Part shown: piece by piece, positions 38,377-47,252 of the stretch
Layout: the number at the start of each line of letters is the position of its first letter
How positions within the stretch are numbered: position 1 is the stretch's first letter
DNA from: Eubacteriales bacterium
Lineage (GTDB): Bacteria; Bacillota; Clostridia; Oscillospirales; Butyricicoccaceae
NCBI GenBank assembly: GCA_030524205.1
Contig: JAUNGZ010000006.1
Span: forward strand, 36,813-100,812
Length of the DNA: 64,000 bases
Reading direction: 5' to 3'
Notes under the pieces: model-generated
What the model saw: the letters and a program-made list of their open reading frames with translations, nothing else
The model's database searches: none
Told to the model about the DNA's origin: nothing
Program-made: the position numbers and the translations under genes

Positions 38377-38904
38377 ATGAAGTTCACCATCGTCGAGAGA
38401 AAAATCAAAATTGACGACGACCTGCGCCAGTATGCGCTGCGCAAGGTTGAAAAGCTGGATCGGTACTTCCATCAGGATTCCGATACGACGCTTACCTTCA
38501 GCGAGCTGCGCGGTAAGCAGACAGTAGAAATTACGGTGCGCCAGACCGGTCTGGTCGTCCGCGCCGAGGAAACGACAACCGACATGTTCGCGTCGGTAGA
38601 CGGTGCAATCAGCAGCATCGAGCGCCAGATCCGCAAGCACAAGACCCGTCTGGAAAAACGCCTGCGCGAGGGCGCGTTCGATAAGATGGCAGAGCAGCAG
38701 GCCGCGCTCACTGAGGACGCGTTCGACGTGGTGCGCCGCAAGCGCTTTGAAGTCAAGCCGATGAGCGTGGACGAGGCGATTCTGCAAATGAATCTGCTCA
38801 ATCACCAGTTCTATTTCTTCCGCAATTCGGACAGCGGCAACACGCATGCGGTCGTATATAAGCGCGCGGCAGGCGGTTACGGTCTGATCGAGGGCGACGA
38901 CTAA
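38377..38904 (+). CDS. hpf: Ribosome hibernation promoting factor, long form
   Basis: 175 residues. The N-terminal domain (M-K-F-T-I-V-E-R-K-I-K-I-D) fits the ribosome decoding site. The C-terminal domain (K-R-F-x-V-K-P-M-S-V-D-E-A-I-x-Q-M-x-L, then Y-x-F-x-N) dimerises ribosomes into 100S. The length and both domains mark the long form. A strong promoter and a possible Rex site lie upstream. Confidence 0.95.
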   Translation: MKFTIVERKIKIDDDLRQYALRKVEKLDRYFHQDSDTTLTFSELRGKQTVEITVRQTGLVVRAEETTTDMFASVDGAISSIERQIRKHKTRLEKRLREGAFDKMAEQQAALTEDAFDVVRRKRFEVKPMSVDEAILQMNLLNHQFYFFRNSDSGNTHAVVYKRAAGGYGLIEGDD

Positions 38905-38996
38905 CCGTTCCCCTCGCGTGTTCAGGCCGAAACGGACAGGCCCGGCGCGCAGCCGTACGGCATAGTCCGCGCCGTATGGATGCAGTAAAAATCAAT

Positions 38997-39029
38997 AAAG
39001 GCCGGCAGCGCCTCGCTGCCGGCCTTTTC
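38997..39029 (+). terminator. Terminator between hpf and rsmA
   Basis: A 13-bp GC-rich stem (AAGGCCGGCAGCG and its complement) with a short loop, then TTTTCT. Confidence 0.85.
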
Positions 39030-39043
39030 TGAGGAGTAAACAG

Positions 39044-39916
39044 ATGAATCTTTGTGATATTGAAACGATCCACGCGGTTTTGGGGCGGCACGGCTTCCGC
39101 TTCTCCAAATCGCTTGGACAGAATTTTTTGACCGATGAAACCGTCCCGCGGCGCATCGCGCAGATGAGCGGCGCGGACCGGACGGGAAACGCGGTCGAAA
39201 TCGGCCCGGGCATGGGATGCCTGACGGCCGAGCTGTGCCGGCAGGCCAAACGGGTCGTGGCGGTCGAGCTCGACCGCGCGCTGCTGCCCGTGCTGGCGGA
39301 AACGCTGGCGGAATTTAACAACTGCGAGATCGTGCAGGGCGATGTACTCGCGCTCGACCTCGCGGCGCTGTGCAAAGAGAAATTCGGCGGCGAAGGGGCC
39401 GTTGCCTGCGCGAACCTGCCGTATTATATCACAACGCCGGTCCTTACCGCCTTGCTCGAGAGCCGGACGTTCGAGAAAATCACGGTTATGGTGCAGCGCG
39501 AGGTCGCGCAGCGCATCTGCGCCGCGCCGGGCACATCCGCCTATTCGGCGTTTTCTATTTACGTGCAGTATTGGGCGGGGGCCGAGATTCTGTTCGATGT
39601 GCCGGCAGACTGCTTCATGCCGCGTCCCAAGGTGGATTCCGCGGTTTTGCAGCTTACGCCGCTGCAAACGCCCTCGGTCGCCGTGCGGGACGAAAAATTG
39701 TTCTTCGCGCTGGTGCGCGCAGCCTTCAATATGCGCCGCAAGACGCTGGTCAACGCGCTCGGCCCGGTGCTGGGTGGCAGAATGGACAAGGATGGGATCA
39801 CCCGTCTGGTCGAGTCGGTCGGGCTGGACGCGCGCGTGCGCGGCGAACGGTTGAGCCTCGCTGATTTTGCCCGGCTGGCCGACGCGGCGGGAGAGACGGC
39901 AAAGGGGGATGCGTGA
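39044..39916 (+). CDS. rsmA: 16S rRNA dimethyladenosine transferase
   Basis: 290 residues. RsmA (KsgA) dimethylates two adenosines near the 3' end of 16S rRNA. Seen: the N-terminal K-S-L-G-Q-N-F-L, SAM motif I (E-I-G-P-G-M-G-x-L-T), the catalytic N-L-P-Y-Y-I-T and the F-x-P-x-P-K-V-D-S-A-V segment. The tfoX-like gene overlaps its end by one base. Confidence 0.95.
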   Translation: MNLCDIETIHAVLGRHGFRFSKSLGQNFLTDETVPRRIAQMSGADRTGNAVEIGPGMGCLTAELCRQAKRVVAVELDRALLPVLAETLAEFNNCEIVQGDVLALDLAALCKEKFGGEGAVACANLPYYITTPVLTALLESRTFEKITVMVQREVAQRICAAPGTSAYSAFSIYVQYWAGAEILFDVPADCFMPRPKVDSAVLQLTPLQTPSVAVRDEKLFFALVRAAFNMRRKTLVNALGPVLGGRMDKDGITRLVESVGLDARVRGERLSLADFARLADAAGETAKGDA

Positions 39917-40239
39917 TGGCTTCACGGCTGGAATTTGTTGAGTTTGTCTGCGAGCAGCTTTCCGAAGCGGGCGCAGTCACCTATAAACGCATGTTCGGTG
40001 AGTTCGGACTGTACTGCGGCGGTAAATTTTTTGCCACTGTTGAGGACGATATGCTGTGCCTCAAGATCACCGAGCCCGGTCGCGCCCTGCTGCCGGGCGT
40101 TGAAATTGTCGAGCCGCATGAGGGCGCGCACTATTTCTATATCGAAAATTTGGACGACCGCGCATTTTTGGCGAAGCTGGTGCGCGCGACCTGCGACGCG
40201 CTGCCCGCGCCGAGGCCGAAAAAGAAAAAGGGCGTCTGA
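39916..40239 (+). CDS. TfoX/Sxy family N-terminal-domain protein
   Basis: 107 residues from ATG 39916, overlapping the rsmA stop (TGATG). The TfoX N-terminal pattern is clear: R-x-M-F-G-E-F-G-L-Y-x-x-G-K-x-F-A-x-V and D-D-x-L-x-L-K-x-T. In gamma-proteobacteria TfoX activates competence; in Firmicutes the role is unknown. The Lys-rich C-terminus (PRPKKKKGV) is encoded by DNA that also forms the minus-strand terminator. Confidence 0.85.
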   Translation: MASRLEFVEFVCEQLSEAGAVTYKRMFGEFGLYCGGKFFATVEDDMLCLKITEPGRALLPGVEIVEPHEGAHYFYIENLDDRAFLAKLVRATCDALPAPRPKKKKGV

Positions 40240-40256
40240 CACCGCGGTCAGATGCC
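40220..40256 (-). terminator. Minus-strand terminator inside the 3' end of the tfoX-like gene
   Basis: A 10-bp hairpin (40231-40240 with 40247-40256, one G-T mismatch) followed on the minus strand by T-rich DNA (CCCTTTTTCTTTTT). It ends the minus-strand trio and overlaps the tfoX-like stop. Confidence 0.65.
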
Positions 40257-40562
40257 CAGAATCAGCAGCGCGCCGATCATCAAAAGCTGCTCCCAGTCGA
40301 TATCGTCCCCGTCGGAAAGAAGAAACCAAACGATGACGAGCACGATAATGGTGTCCATGTCCAGCTTGATGTTTTGCAGCCGGCCGGTCAGGCCGCGCGT
40401 CAAATCGGAAAACGCGGAGGCGGCGTGCGGCGGATGAGAAGCGCCCGCGCCGCCCGGCGGCGGACCGCCCGCGGGCGGCTGTATATGCGGCGCTTCGGTA
40501 TGTAGCGGCGGTGCGTCGGCTGCCGCCTCGGCAAGATAGCGGTTATACAATACGGCTTCCAT
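40248..40562 (-). CDS. Small membrane protein of unknown function
   Basis: 104 residues, not recognised. The N-terminal half is Pro/Ala/Gly/His-rich, probably disordered. The C-terminus holds two hydrophobic segments (about 69-82 and 91-104) joined by a short acidic turn (S-D-G-D-D-I-D-W). It is the last of three minus-strand genes, 9 bases after the previous one. Confidence 0.6.
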   Translation of the reverse strand: MEAVLYNRYLAEAAADAPPLHTEAPHIQPPAGGPPPGGAGASHPPHAASAFSDLTRGLTGRLQNIKLDMDTIIVLVIVWFLLSDGDDIDWEQLLMIGALLILGI

Positions 40563-40571
40563 CCTTTCCGT

Positions 40572-40946
40572 TCACAGCGATTGCACGCCGCCGTCCGGCG
40601 GCGCGTCGCCCTGACCGCCGAGCTGGCCGAGCGCCGCGCGCGCCATGCGCGCCATGCTGACCAGCCGCATCGCGTGATCGAAATGACCCGCGACCTCATC
40701 GGTGACAAAGGGCTTTACGGCGTTGAGCAGCGCGCGCTTTTCCGGCCCCACGGCGCTTTGGCCGCTTTGGACGATCGTGCCGATGACGGGCAGGGCGCGC
40801 TCGAGCAGCTCGGACGACGGATCGTAATCCGTTTTAGGCGGCGAGGCCGAGGACTCCGTCCCGCCCAGCATGCCGGTCACGGTTTTCATCGCGTTTTGCA
40901 GCGCGTCCGGGTCGTTCAGCAGCGAGGACAGCAGATCGTTGTCCAT
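40572..40946 (-). CDS. Conserved-looking helical protein of unknown function
   Basis: 124 residues, soluble, mostly helical. A leading amphipathic segment (D-L-L-S-S-L-L-N-D-P-D-A-L-Q-N-A) is followed by a Ser/Pro linker and a C-terminal K-R-x-L-L-N-A-V-K-P-F-V with basic helices. I know no family name. It is the middle gene of the trio, 13 bases after the first gene, with GGAGG upstream. Confidence 0.6.
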   Translation of the reverse strand: MDNDLLSSLLNDPDALQNAMKTVTGMLGGTESSASPPKTDYDPSSELLERALPVIGTIVQSGQSAVGPEKRALLNAVKPFVTDEVAGHFDHAMRLVSMARMARAALGQLGGQGDAPPDGGVQSL

Positions 40947-40959
40947 GCGGGAGACCTCC

Positions 40960-41229
40960 TTACTTCAGGAACATTTTTTTGAGCTGCGCGGCGAGGTTCG
41001 AGCCTTCGTGCGTCTGCATCAGCTTTTGCGCGAGGCGGGCGGCTTCGCCCATGTCGCCGCGCTGGGCGGCCGCCGCGGCGCGCTCCAAATCGGCCGCGTG
41101 CTGCGCGGAGATCACCTGCGCGGCCTTTCTGCCGTCCGGTGTGTTCAAAGCGGCGCGAAGCTGCTCGATGGTCTGCTCGTTCCCGGCCTGTGCGGCAAAG
41201 CGGCGCAGAATTTCGTTTTGATCGGGCAT
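40960..41229 (-). CDS. Small helical repeat-like protein of unknown function
   Basis: 89 residues from ATG 41229, with AAAGGG 9 bases upstream (ATG 41238 is too close to it). Two halves look related: L-x-x-A-L-N-T-P-D-G-R-K-A-A and L-A-Q-K-L-M-Q-T-H-E-G-S-N-L-A-A, both with a T-x-x-G turn followed by a helix. First gene of the trio. No catalytic motif; scaffold-like. Confidence 0.6.
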   Translation of the reverse strand: MPDQNEILRRFAAQAGNEQTIEQLRAALNTPDGRKAAQVISAQHAADLERAAAAAQRGDMGEAARLAQKLMQTHEGSNLAAQLKKMFLK

Positions 41230-41301
41230 CGTTTCCATCCCTTTCTTGGGTTCGTTTACTGCCAGTATATGCGGCGTGCTGGAAAAATGTGAGCATGCGG
41301 G

Positions 41302-41330
41302 TTTACAAGCGCGCGGCGGCGGTGTAAAAT
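41302..41330 (+). promoter_or_regulatory. Sigma-A promoter of the phosphodiesterase-coaX-methyltransferase unit
   Basis: TTTACA (41302-41307), 17-bp spacer, TAAAAT (41325-41330), 38 bases before the first start codon. Confidence 0.7.
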
Positions 41331-41368
41331 ACTGCTGTATCTGTCCTGCGTAAAGGGGAGGCTTGGCA

Positions 41369-41881
41369 TTGAAAATATTGGTGTTTGCCGATTCACACGG
41401 CCGCAATATCGGCATGCTGTATGCGGTGGAACAGGAAAAGCCCGACGCCGTCATCCATCTGGGCGACCACGTCGGCGACGCGCGCGATATCGAGCGCGCT
41501 TATCCGCTGCTGCCGGTGTACCGCGTGCGCGGCAACAATGATTTTGAGCCTGACGTGGCGCTCAGCGCCGCCATCACGCCCGACAATGTGCCGATCTATA
41601 TCACGCATGGGCACAAGGAGCGCGCTTCCATGCTGTCCTGCGGGATTGTGCCGCAGAAAGCGCGGGAAGAGGGCTGCGGCTTCGCCTTTTTCGGCCACAC
41701 GCACCGTATGCTGCTCGAGCGGATAGACGGGGTGGTCGTGTGCAATCCGGGCAGCATCAGCCTGCCGCGCGGCGGCCCGGCAAGCTATGCGCGCCTGTTT
41801 ATTGAAGACAGTCGGGTCGAATCTCTTGAGCTGGCCGACGAGGACGGCGGCCTGCTGCGGCGGGAACGATTTGGACGGTAA
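41369..41881 (+). CDS. YfcE/MJ0936-type metallophosphoesterase
   Basis: 170 residues. TTG 41369 is used because AAAGGGGAGG lies 7 bases upstream; TTG 41363 is too close to it. Calcineurin-like phosphoesterase motifs: F-A-D-S-H-G, G-D-H-V-G-D, R-G-N-N-D, H-G-H and G-H-T-H. Family members hydrolyse phosphodiesters with Mn or Ni; the cellular substrate is unknown. Confidence 0.88.
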   Translation: MKILVFADSHGRNIGMLYAVEQEKPDAVIHLGDHVGDARDIERAYPLLPVYRVRGNNDFEPDVALSAAITPDNVPIYITHGHKERASMLSCGIVPQKAREEGCGFAFFGHTHRMLLERIDGVVVCNPGSISLPRGGPASYARLFIEDSRVESLELADEDGGLLRRERFGR

Positions 41882-41893
41882 GGGGAAAACGGA

Positions 41894-42739
41894 ATGCTTT
41901 TGGTAATTGACGTAGGCAACACCAACATGGTATTTGGATTATATGAAGGGGACAGGCTGCGCGGTTCCTTCCGTATCTCGACCAACGCCGAACGCACCTC
42001 GGATGAGCTGGGCATGCAGATTGCGCAGTACTACCATCTCCACGGGCTGGACCGGGCGGAAACGCGGGCGGTCCTGATCGCGTCCGTGGTGCCGCCGGTG
42101 ATGTACACGCTGATCAACGCGATCCGCAAATATTTGCGGGTCCAGCCCGTCATCGCCGGACGCGACGTTGATATCGGCATCGAAAACTGCTACAACAACC
42201 CGCGGGAGGTCGGCGTGGACCGGCTGGTCAACGCGGTTTCGGCGGTGCGTAAGTACGGCAAGCCGTTGATTATCGTTGATATCGGCACGGCGACGACGTT
42301 CGACGCGATCGACGCGCGCGGCGCTTATCAGGGCGGCGCGATCTTCCCGGGCATCAAGGTCGCGATGGAGGCGCTGTTCCTGAAAACGTCCAAGCTGCCG
42401 CGCGTCGATATTGAGCGCCCGGAAAACGCGATCGGTAAAACGACCGTGCAGAGCATGCAGTCGGGCGCGGTGCGCGGCTATGTGGGCGCGCTGACCGGCA
42501 TTATCACAGATATTCAGGCGGAGCTTGGCGGCAAGGCGCGCGTCGTCGCCACGGGCGGCATGGGGCGCATGATGGCGGAATACTGCGGCTTGATCGACGA
42601 GGTGGATCCGAACCTGACGCTGGAGGGGCTGCGGCTGATTTATGAGGACAATAAACCGCGGTTCGCAGGCAGGCAGCTTGACAGCGAAGCATGCCTGATC
42701 GAAGCGACGGAGGAAGAAAATTGGAATGAAGGAAAATAA
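41894..42739 (+). CDS. coaX: Type III pantothenate kinase
   Basis: 281 residues. It phosphorylates pantothenate, the first step of CoA synthesis, using a monovalent cation. All three acidic residues are kept: Asp6 in D-V-G-N-T, Asp109 in G-V-D-R and Asp129 in D-I-G-T-A-T-T. It overlaps the methyltransferase gene by 14 bases. A second, altered copy is at 49880. Confidence 0.95.
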   Translation: MLLVIDVGNTNMVFGLYEGDRLRGSFRISTNAERTSDELGMQIAQYYHLHGLDRAETRAVLIASVVPPVMYTLINAIRKYLRVQPVIAGRDVDIGIENCYNNPREVGVDRLVNAVSAVRKYGKPLIIVDIGTATTFDAIDARGAYQGGAIFPGIKVAMEALFLKTSKLPRVDIERPENAIGKTTVQSMQSGAVRGYVGALTGIITDIQAELGGKARVVATGGMGRMMAEYCGLIDEVDPNLTLEGLRLIYEDNKPRFAGRQLDSEACLIEATEEENWNEGK

Positions 42740-43463
42740 ATACGACGACCCGGTGTTTTTCGCAAAGTACGCGCAGATGGACCGGTCGAAAAAAGGGCTG
42801 GAAGGCGCGGGCGAATGGCAGTCGCTGCAAGCGCTGCTGCCCGACTTTGCGGGCAGGCGCGTGCTCGATCTTGGGTGCGGCTACGGCTGGCACTGTGCCT
42901 ATGCGGCGGAGCATGGGGCCGTTGCGGTAACAGGCCTTGATTTATCGGAAAAGATGCTGGAGCAGGCGCGACGGAACCACAGCGCGCCGCAGATTGAATA
43001 CCGGCGTCTGGCGATTGAGGACGCGGATTTCCCTGACGGTTCGTTCGACGCGGTGATCAGCTCGCTTGCGTTTCATTACGTGGAGGCATTCGGTGAAATG
43101 GTGCGGAAAATCGCGCGCTGGCTCGTCCCGGGAGGCGATTTCGTATTCTCCTGCGAGCACCCGGTGTTTACCGCCGAGGGGCCGCAGGCTTGGGTTCGGG
43201 ACGCCGAAGGAGGAATCGCGCATTTTCCGGTCGACCGGTATTTCGACGAAGGGGCGCGGCAGGCTAATTTTCTGGGTGAGCGGGTAACCAAATATCATCG
43301 AACGCTGACCGGAATTGTCGGCGCGCTGCTGGAAAACGGCTTTGTGCTGAGCGGCTTGGTCGAGCCGCAGCCGCCGCAGCGCATGGTGGAGGAAATCCCC
43401 GGCATGGCGGATGAGCTGCGTCGGCCGATGATGCTGATTCTTGCGGCTCGAAAACAGGAATAA
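42726..43463 (+). CDS. Class I SAM-dependent methyltransferase
   Basis: 245 residues. Motif I V-L-D-L-G-C-G-Y-G-W-H, then D-L-S-x-x-M-L-x-x-A, matches ubiE/bioC-like small-molecule methyltransferases. Substrate unknown. It overlaps coaX by 14 bases and converges on nth. Confidence 0.88.
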   Translation: MKENKYDDPVFFAKYAQMDRSKKGLEGAGEWQSLQALLPDFAGRRVLDLGCGYGWHCAYAAEHGAVAVTGLDLSEKMLEQARRNHSAPQIEYRRLAIEDADFPDGSFDAVISSLAFHYVEAFGEMVRKIARWLVPGGDFVFSCEHPVFTAEGPQAWVRDAEGGIAHFPVDRYFDEGARQANFLGERVTKYHRTLTGIVGALLENGFVLSGLVEPQPPQRMVEEIPGMADELRRPMMLILAARKQE

Positions 43464-43502
43464 AAGCAAAAACGAAGCCCGCTCTCAAAAGAGCGGGCTT
43501 CG
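43463..43502 (-). terminator. Terminator for nth
   Basis: A 13-bp stem (43473-43485 with 43490-43502, loop CAAA). On the minus strand it is followed by TTTTTGCTTTT, so it mainly serves nth; it may also stop the plus-strand methyltransferase transcript. Confidence 0.75.
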
Positions 43503-43542
43503 CTTATATTCCCGTATGGATTCCGAACCATCGGCGCTTGTC

Positions 43543-44181
43543 TCACTTGCTGATGGGGTACGAGAGACAGACCGCGCCGAGCGGACAGCTTTCGCATTTT
43601 GGGCTGCGCGCCGTACAGCATTCCCGTCCGTGCAGCACCAGTCGGTGGCAGAAATCGGAGGATTCCTTGGGGTCGAGCAGTTTGCGCAGCGCGTTTTCGA
43701 CCTTGACAGGGTCCTTTTCGTCCTTGACCAGCCCCAAACGGTTGGACAGCCGGATACAGTGCGTATCGGTTACGACGGCGGGCTTGCCGTAAATATCGCC
43801 CAGCACGAGGTTTGCCGTTTTGCGGCCGACGCCGGGCAGCTTGAGCAGCTCCTCCATCGTATCTGGCACCTTGCCGCCGTACTGGCTCAGCAGCATGATC
43901 GCGCAGGCCTTCAGGTCGCGCGCCTTGGTGCGGAACAGGCCGCAGGTCTTGATGGCGGCGGCGATTTCCTCTTCCGGCGCTTCCGCAAAGCTTTGCAGGG
44001 TGGGAAACTGCCGGAACAGCGTTTCGGTTACGATATTGACGCGCGCGTCCGTGCACTGGGCGGACAGGCGCGTGGCGAACAGCAATTCATAGTCGGTCGT
44101 ATAATGCAGCGCGCAGACGGCGTCCGGATAGGCCTCCTTGAGCAGCTCGGTCACGGCGGCGGCGCGTTCTTTTTTTGTCAT
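43543..44181 (-). CDS. nth: Endonuclease III
   Basis: 212 residues. A DNA glycosylase/AP lyase that removes oxidised pyrimidines. Seen: the helix-hairpin-helix L-P-G-V-G-R-K-T-A with the catalytic Lys, V-T-D-T-H with the catalytic Asp, and the C-terminal 4Fe-4S ligands C-x6-C-x2-C-x5-C. Confidence 0.95.
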   Translation of the reverse strand: MTKKERAAAVTELLKEAYPDAVCALHYTTDYELLFATRLSAQCTDARVNIVTETLFRQFPTLQSFAEAPEEEIAAAIKTCGLFRTKARDLKACAIMLLSQYGGKVPDTMEELLKLPGVGRKTANLVLGDIYGKPAVVTDTHCIRLSNRLGLVKDEKDPVKVENALRKLLDPKESSDFCHRLVLHGRECCTARSPKCESCPLGAVCLSYPISK

Positions 44182-44220
44182 GCAATCATCTCCCGCGTAT
44201 GTATAGGTTAGGATGCTCTA

Positions 44221-44248
44221 ATCATATCACATCCGCGCGAAAAAGCAA
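44221..44248 (-). promoter_or_regulatory. Sigma-A promoter of nth
   Basis: On the minus strand: TTGCTT (44248-44243), 16-bp spacer, TATGAT (44226-44221), 40 bases before the nth start. Confidence 0.65.
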
Positions 44249-44390
44249 GATATTAGCGGGCATTTAACATTTTTAACATAAAGAAAGGGGAATAGGGGGT
44301 AAAATCTATCTGTTTGACAGTAGCGTCGACGGTTAAAATGTGGTTTAATTAAAGAACAGAAACTATCACACGTTTGATGGAGGTTGAAAA

Positions 44391-45632
44391 ATGGTACGCG
44401 AGGCAATGGATTTTGTAAAGGCGTATGATCCCGAGCTGGGCAAGATGATGCAGGCGGAATATGACCGTCAGGCACGCAACATCGAGCTGATCGCTTCGGA
44501 GAACATCGTCAGCGAGGCGGTCATGGCCGCGATGGGCTCGGTTCTGACGAACAAGTACGCGGAAGGCTACCCGGGAAAGCGGTACTACGGTGGCTGCGAA
44601 TGTGTCGATGAGGTGGAAAACCTCGCTATCAAACGTGTTTGTGAAGTCTTCGGCGCGAAGTACGCCAACGTGCAGCCGCACTCGGGCGCGCAGGCGAATA
44701 TGGCGGTCTATCAGGCGCTCTGCCAGCCGGGCGACACCGTTCTGGGCATGAGCCTTGACAACGGCGGCCATCTGACGCACGGCTCGCCGGTCAACCAATC
44801 GGGCCTTTTGTACCATATCGTACCTTACGGCGTCGACGCCGACGGCTTTATCGACTATGACGCGCTGCGCGAGCTTGCCAAAAAGGAAAAGCCCAAAATG
44901 ATTATAGCGGGCGCGTCCGCGTATCCGCGCGCGATCGACTTTGCCAAGTTTGCCGAGATCGCGCACGAGGTCGGCGCGTACCTGTTTGTTGATATGGCGC
45001 ATATCGCGGGTCTGGTCGCGGCCGGCCTGCACATGAACCCGCTGCCGTATGCCGACGTGGTCACCACGACGACGCATAAAACTCTGCGCGGCCCCCGCGG
45101 CGGCGTCATCCTGTCCAACAACGAGGAGCTCGGCAAGAAGTTCAACAAGGCGATTTTCCCCGGCACGCAGGGCGGCCCGCTCATGCACGTGATCGCGGCC
45201 AAGGCCGTGTGCTTCGGCGAAGCGCTGAAGCCCGAGTTTGTGGCTTACCAGAAGCAGGTCGTGACCAACGCCAAGGTGCTGGCCGACGCGCTGATGAAGC
45301 AGGGCTTCGATCTGGTTTCCGGCGGTACGGACAACCATCTGATGCTGGTTGACCTGCGCAAAACCGGCGTGACCGGCAAGGAAATGCAGCACCGTCTGGA
45401 CGAGGTGTATATCACCGCCAACAAGAACGCGATCCCGAACGATCCGGAAAGCCCGTTTGTCACCTCCGGCCAGCGCATCGGTACGCCCGCCGTCACCTCG
45501 CGCGGCTTCGGAGAGCCTGAAATGCTGCATATCGCCGAGTTCGTCTGGCAGGCCGCTACCGATTTTGAGAACAAGGCCGATTCCATCCGCCGCAACGTGT
45601 GCGATATTTGCGCAAATTTCCCGATTTATTGA
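44391..45632 (+). CDS. glyA: Serine hydroxymethyltransferase
   Basis: 413 residues. A PLP enzyme that interconverts serine and glycine with tetrahydrofolate. Seen: N-I-E-L-I-A-S-E-N at the start, [13 protein letters not shown], and the PLP lysine in [19 protein letters not shown] lies 7 bases before ATG 44391. TTGACA at 44315-44320 is followed by TAAAAT after only 14 bp, so the promoter is unclear. No known riboswitch was recognised upstream. Confidence 0.97.
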   Translation: MVREAMDFVKAYDPELGKMMQAEYDRQARNIELIASENIVSEAVMAAMGSVLTNKYAEGYPGKRYYGGCECVDEVENLAIKRVCEVFGAKYANVQPHSGAQANMAVYQALCQPGDTVLGMSLDNGGHLTHGSPVNQSGLLYHIVPYGVDADGFIDYDALRELAKKEKPKMIIAGASAYPRAIDFAKFAEIAHEVGAYLFVDMAHIAGLVAAGLHMNPLPYADVVTTTTHKTLRGPRGGVILSNNEELGKKFNKAIFPGTQGGPLMHVIAAKAVCFGEALKPEFVAYQKQVVTNAKVLADALMKQGFDLVSGGTDNHLMLVDLRKTGVTGKEMQHRLDEVYITANKNAIPNDPESPFVTSGQRIGTPAVTSRGFGEPEMLHIAEFVWQAATDFENKADSIRRNVCDICANFPIY

Positions 45633-45634
45633 TC

Positions 45635-45672
45635 AAAAAGCCGTCTTTCAAATGGAAAGACGGCTTTTTTGC
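45635..45672 (+). terminator. Terminator after glyA
   Basis: AAAAAGCCGTCTTTC, short loop, and its complement ending in a run of T. Confidence 0.9.
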
Positions 45673-45755
45673 AGCAAACGCAGAGGAAAAACTGTGCAAA
45701 AATGCTGTATTGTTTGTGGAAAATAGGAGATATTTGTAGGATGTAAACAAAATGC

Positions 45756-45783
45756 TTGCCATTTGCGGCGCATATGGTATACT
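45756..45783 (+). promoter_or_regulatory. Promoter of pgi, extended -10
   Basis: TTGCCA (45756-45761), 16-bp spacer, TGGTATACT (TATACT 45778-45783). The same 9-bp extended -10 occurs before hpf and spo0A. Confidence 0.75.
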
Positions 45784-45825
45784 ATTGAAGAGAGAGTTAG
45801 AATTATCAGGAAGGGGAAATAAAAC

Positions 45826-47157
45826 ATGGCAATGGAACTCAAACTGACGGGCCTTACCGGCTTTGTAGGGGAGGAAGAGCTGCAAAATATGGCCCCGCTG
45901 GTACAGGCGGCGCAGGACGTGTTGCACGCCGGCTCGGGCGCGGGCAACGATTATCTGGGCTGGGTCGATCTGCCCGAGGCGTATGACAAGGAGGAATTCG
46001 CCCGCATCAAGCAGGCGGCGAAGAAAATCCAGCAGACCTGCGAGGTGCTGGTCGTCATCGGCATCGGCGGTTCCTATCTCGGCGCGCGCGCCGCGATCGA
46101 GTTTGTGAACGGCCAGATGTACAACGGCGTCCGTCCGGAGGGGATTCCGGAGGTTTATTTCGTGGGCAACAATATCTCCTCGTCATATTTGAACGACATC
46201 GTCAAAATTATCGGCGAGCGTGATTTCGGCATCAACGTCATCTCCAAATCGGGCACGACGACCGAGCCGGCTATCGCGTTCCGCATCTTCAAAAAGCTGA
46301 TCGAGGAGAAGTACGGCAAGGCGGGCGCGAAGGACCGCATCTTCGCCACGACCGACAAGGCGCGCGGCGCGCTGAAAAAGCTGGCGGACGACGAGGGTTA
46401 CGAAACCTTCGTTGTGCCGGACGATGTCGGCGGGCGCTTTTCGGTGCTGACGGCCGTCGGCCTGCTGCCGATGGCGGCGGCGGGCGTCGATATCGACGCG
46501 GCGATGGCCGGTGCGGCGGACGCGCGGCGGGCCTTTGCCTCCGGCGTTGAGCACGACTGCGCCAAATATGCCGCCCTGCGCAATATCCTGTACCGCAAGG
46601 GCAAGGGCATGGAAATTCTCGTCAACTACGAGCCGTCGCTCGTCATGCTGGGCGAGTGGTTCAAGCAGCTGTTTGACGAATCCGAAGGCAAGGATCACAA
46701 GGGCATCTTCGCGACCTCCGCGAATTTCTCGACCGACCTGCACTCGATCGGACAGTTTATTCAGGACGGTACGCGCAGCATGTTTGAGACCGTCGTCTGG
46801 GTGCGCGAGCCGCGCTCGGAAAGCTATATCGAGCAGGCGGCCGAGGATATCGACGGCCTCAATTATCTGGCGGGCAAGAGCGTGCAGTTCGTCAATTCGA
46901 AGGCCTATCAGGGCACGCTGATGGCGCATATGGACGGCGGCACGCCGAACATCCTCGTCGAGATCGACAAGGCCGACGCGTGGCATTTCGGCTATCTGGT
47001 GTACTTCTTTGAAAAGGCCTGCGGCATTTCGGGCTATCTGCTGGGCGTTAACCCGTTTAATCAGCCGGGCGTCGAGGCCTATAAGAAGAACATGTTCGCC
47101 CTGCTTGGCAAGCCGGGGTTTGAGGAGCGCCGCAAGGAGCTGGAGGCAAGACTGTAA
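45826..47157 (+). CDS. pgi: Glucose-6-phosphate isomerase
   Basis: 443 residues, the bacillus/clostridial short form. It interconverts glucose 6-phosphate and fructose 6-phosphate in glycolysis. Seen: [22 protein letters not shown] and the catalytic segment [11 protein letters not shown]. Single gene with its own promoter and terminator. Confidence 0.96.
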   Translation: MAMELKLTGLTGFVGEEELQNMAPLVQAAQDVLHAGSGAGNDYLGWVDLPEAYDKEEFARIKQAAKKIQQTCEVLVVIGIGGSYLGARAAIEFVNGQMYNGVRPEGIPEVYFVGNNISSSYLNDIVKIIGERDFGINVISKSGTTTEPAIAFRIFKKLIEEKYGKAGAKDRIFATTDKARGALKKLADDEGYETFVVPDDVGGRFSVLTAVGLLPMAAAGVDIDAAMAGAADARRAFASGVEHDCAKYAALRNILYRKGKGMEILVNYEPSLVMLGEWFKQLFDESEGKDHKGIFATSANFSTDLHSIGQFIQDGTRSMFETVVWVREPRSESYIEQAAEDIDGLNYLAGKSVQFVNSKAYQGTLMAHMDGGTPNILVEIDKADAWHFGYLVYFFEKACGISGYLLGVNPFNQPGVEAYKKNMFALLGKPGFEERRKELEARL

Positions 47158-47170
47158 ATAAGGTTTTTTC

Positions 47171-47198
47171 AAAAGGGCGGAGCGATCCGCCCTTTTCC
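47171..47198 (+). terminator. Terminator after pgi
   Basis: AAAAGGGCGGA, 4-base loop, and its complement ending in TTTTCC. Confidence 0.85.
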
Positions 47199-47252
47199 TT
47201 TGCGCATAGATGTGCTACAATACAAAAAACGACAAAATATGGGGGGATCGGC

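Noticed and set aside
44182-44390. Tetrahydrofolate or glycine riboswitch before glyA
   Set aside because: No matching conserved core could be seen, and the region also holds the divergent nth promoter.
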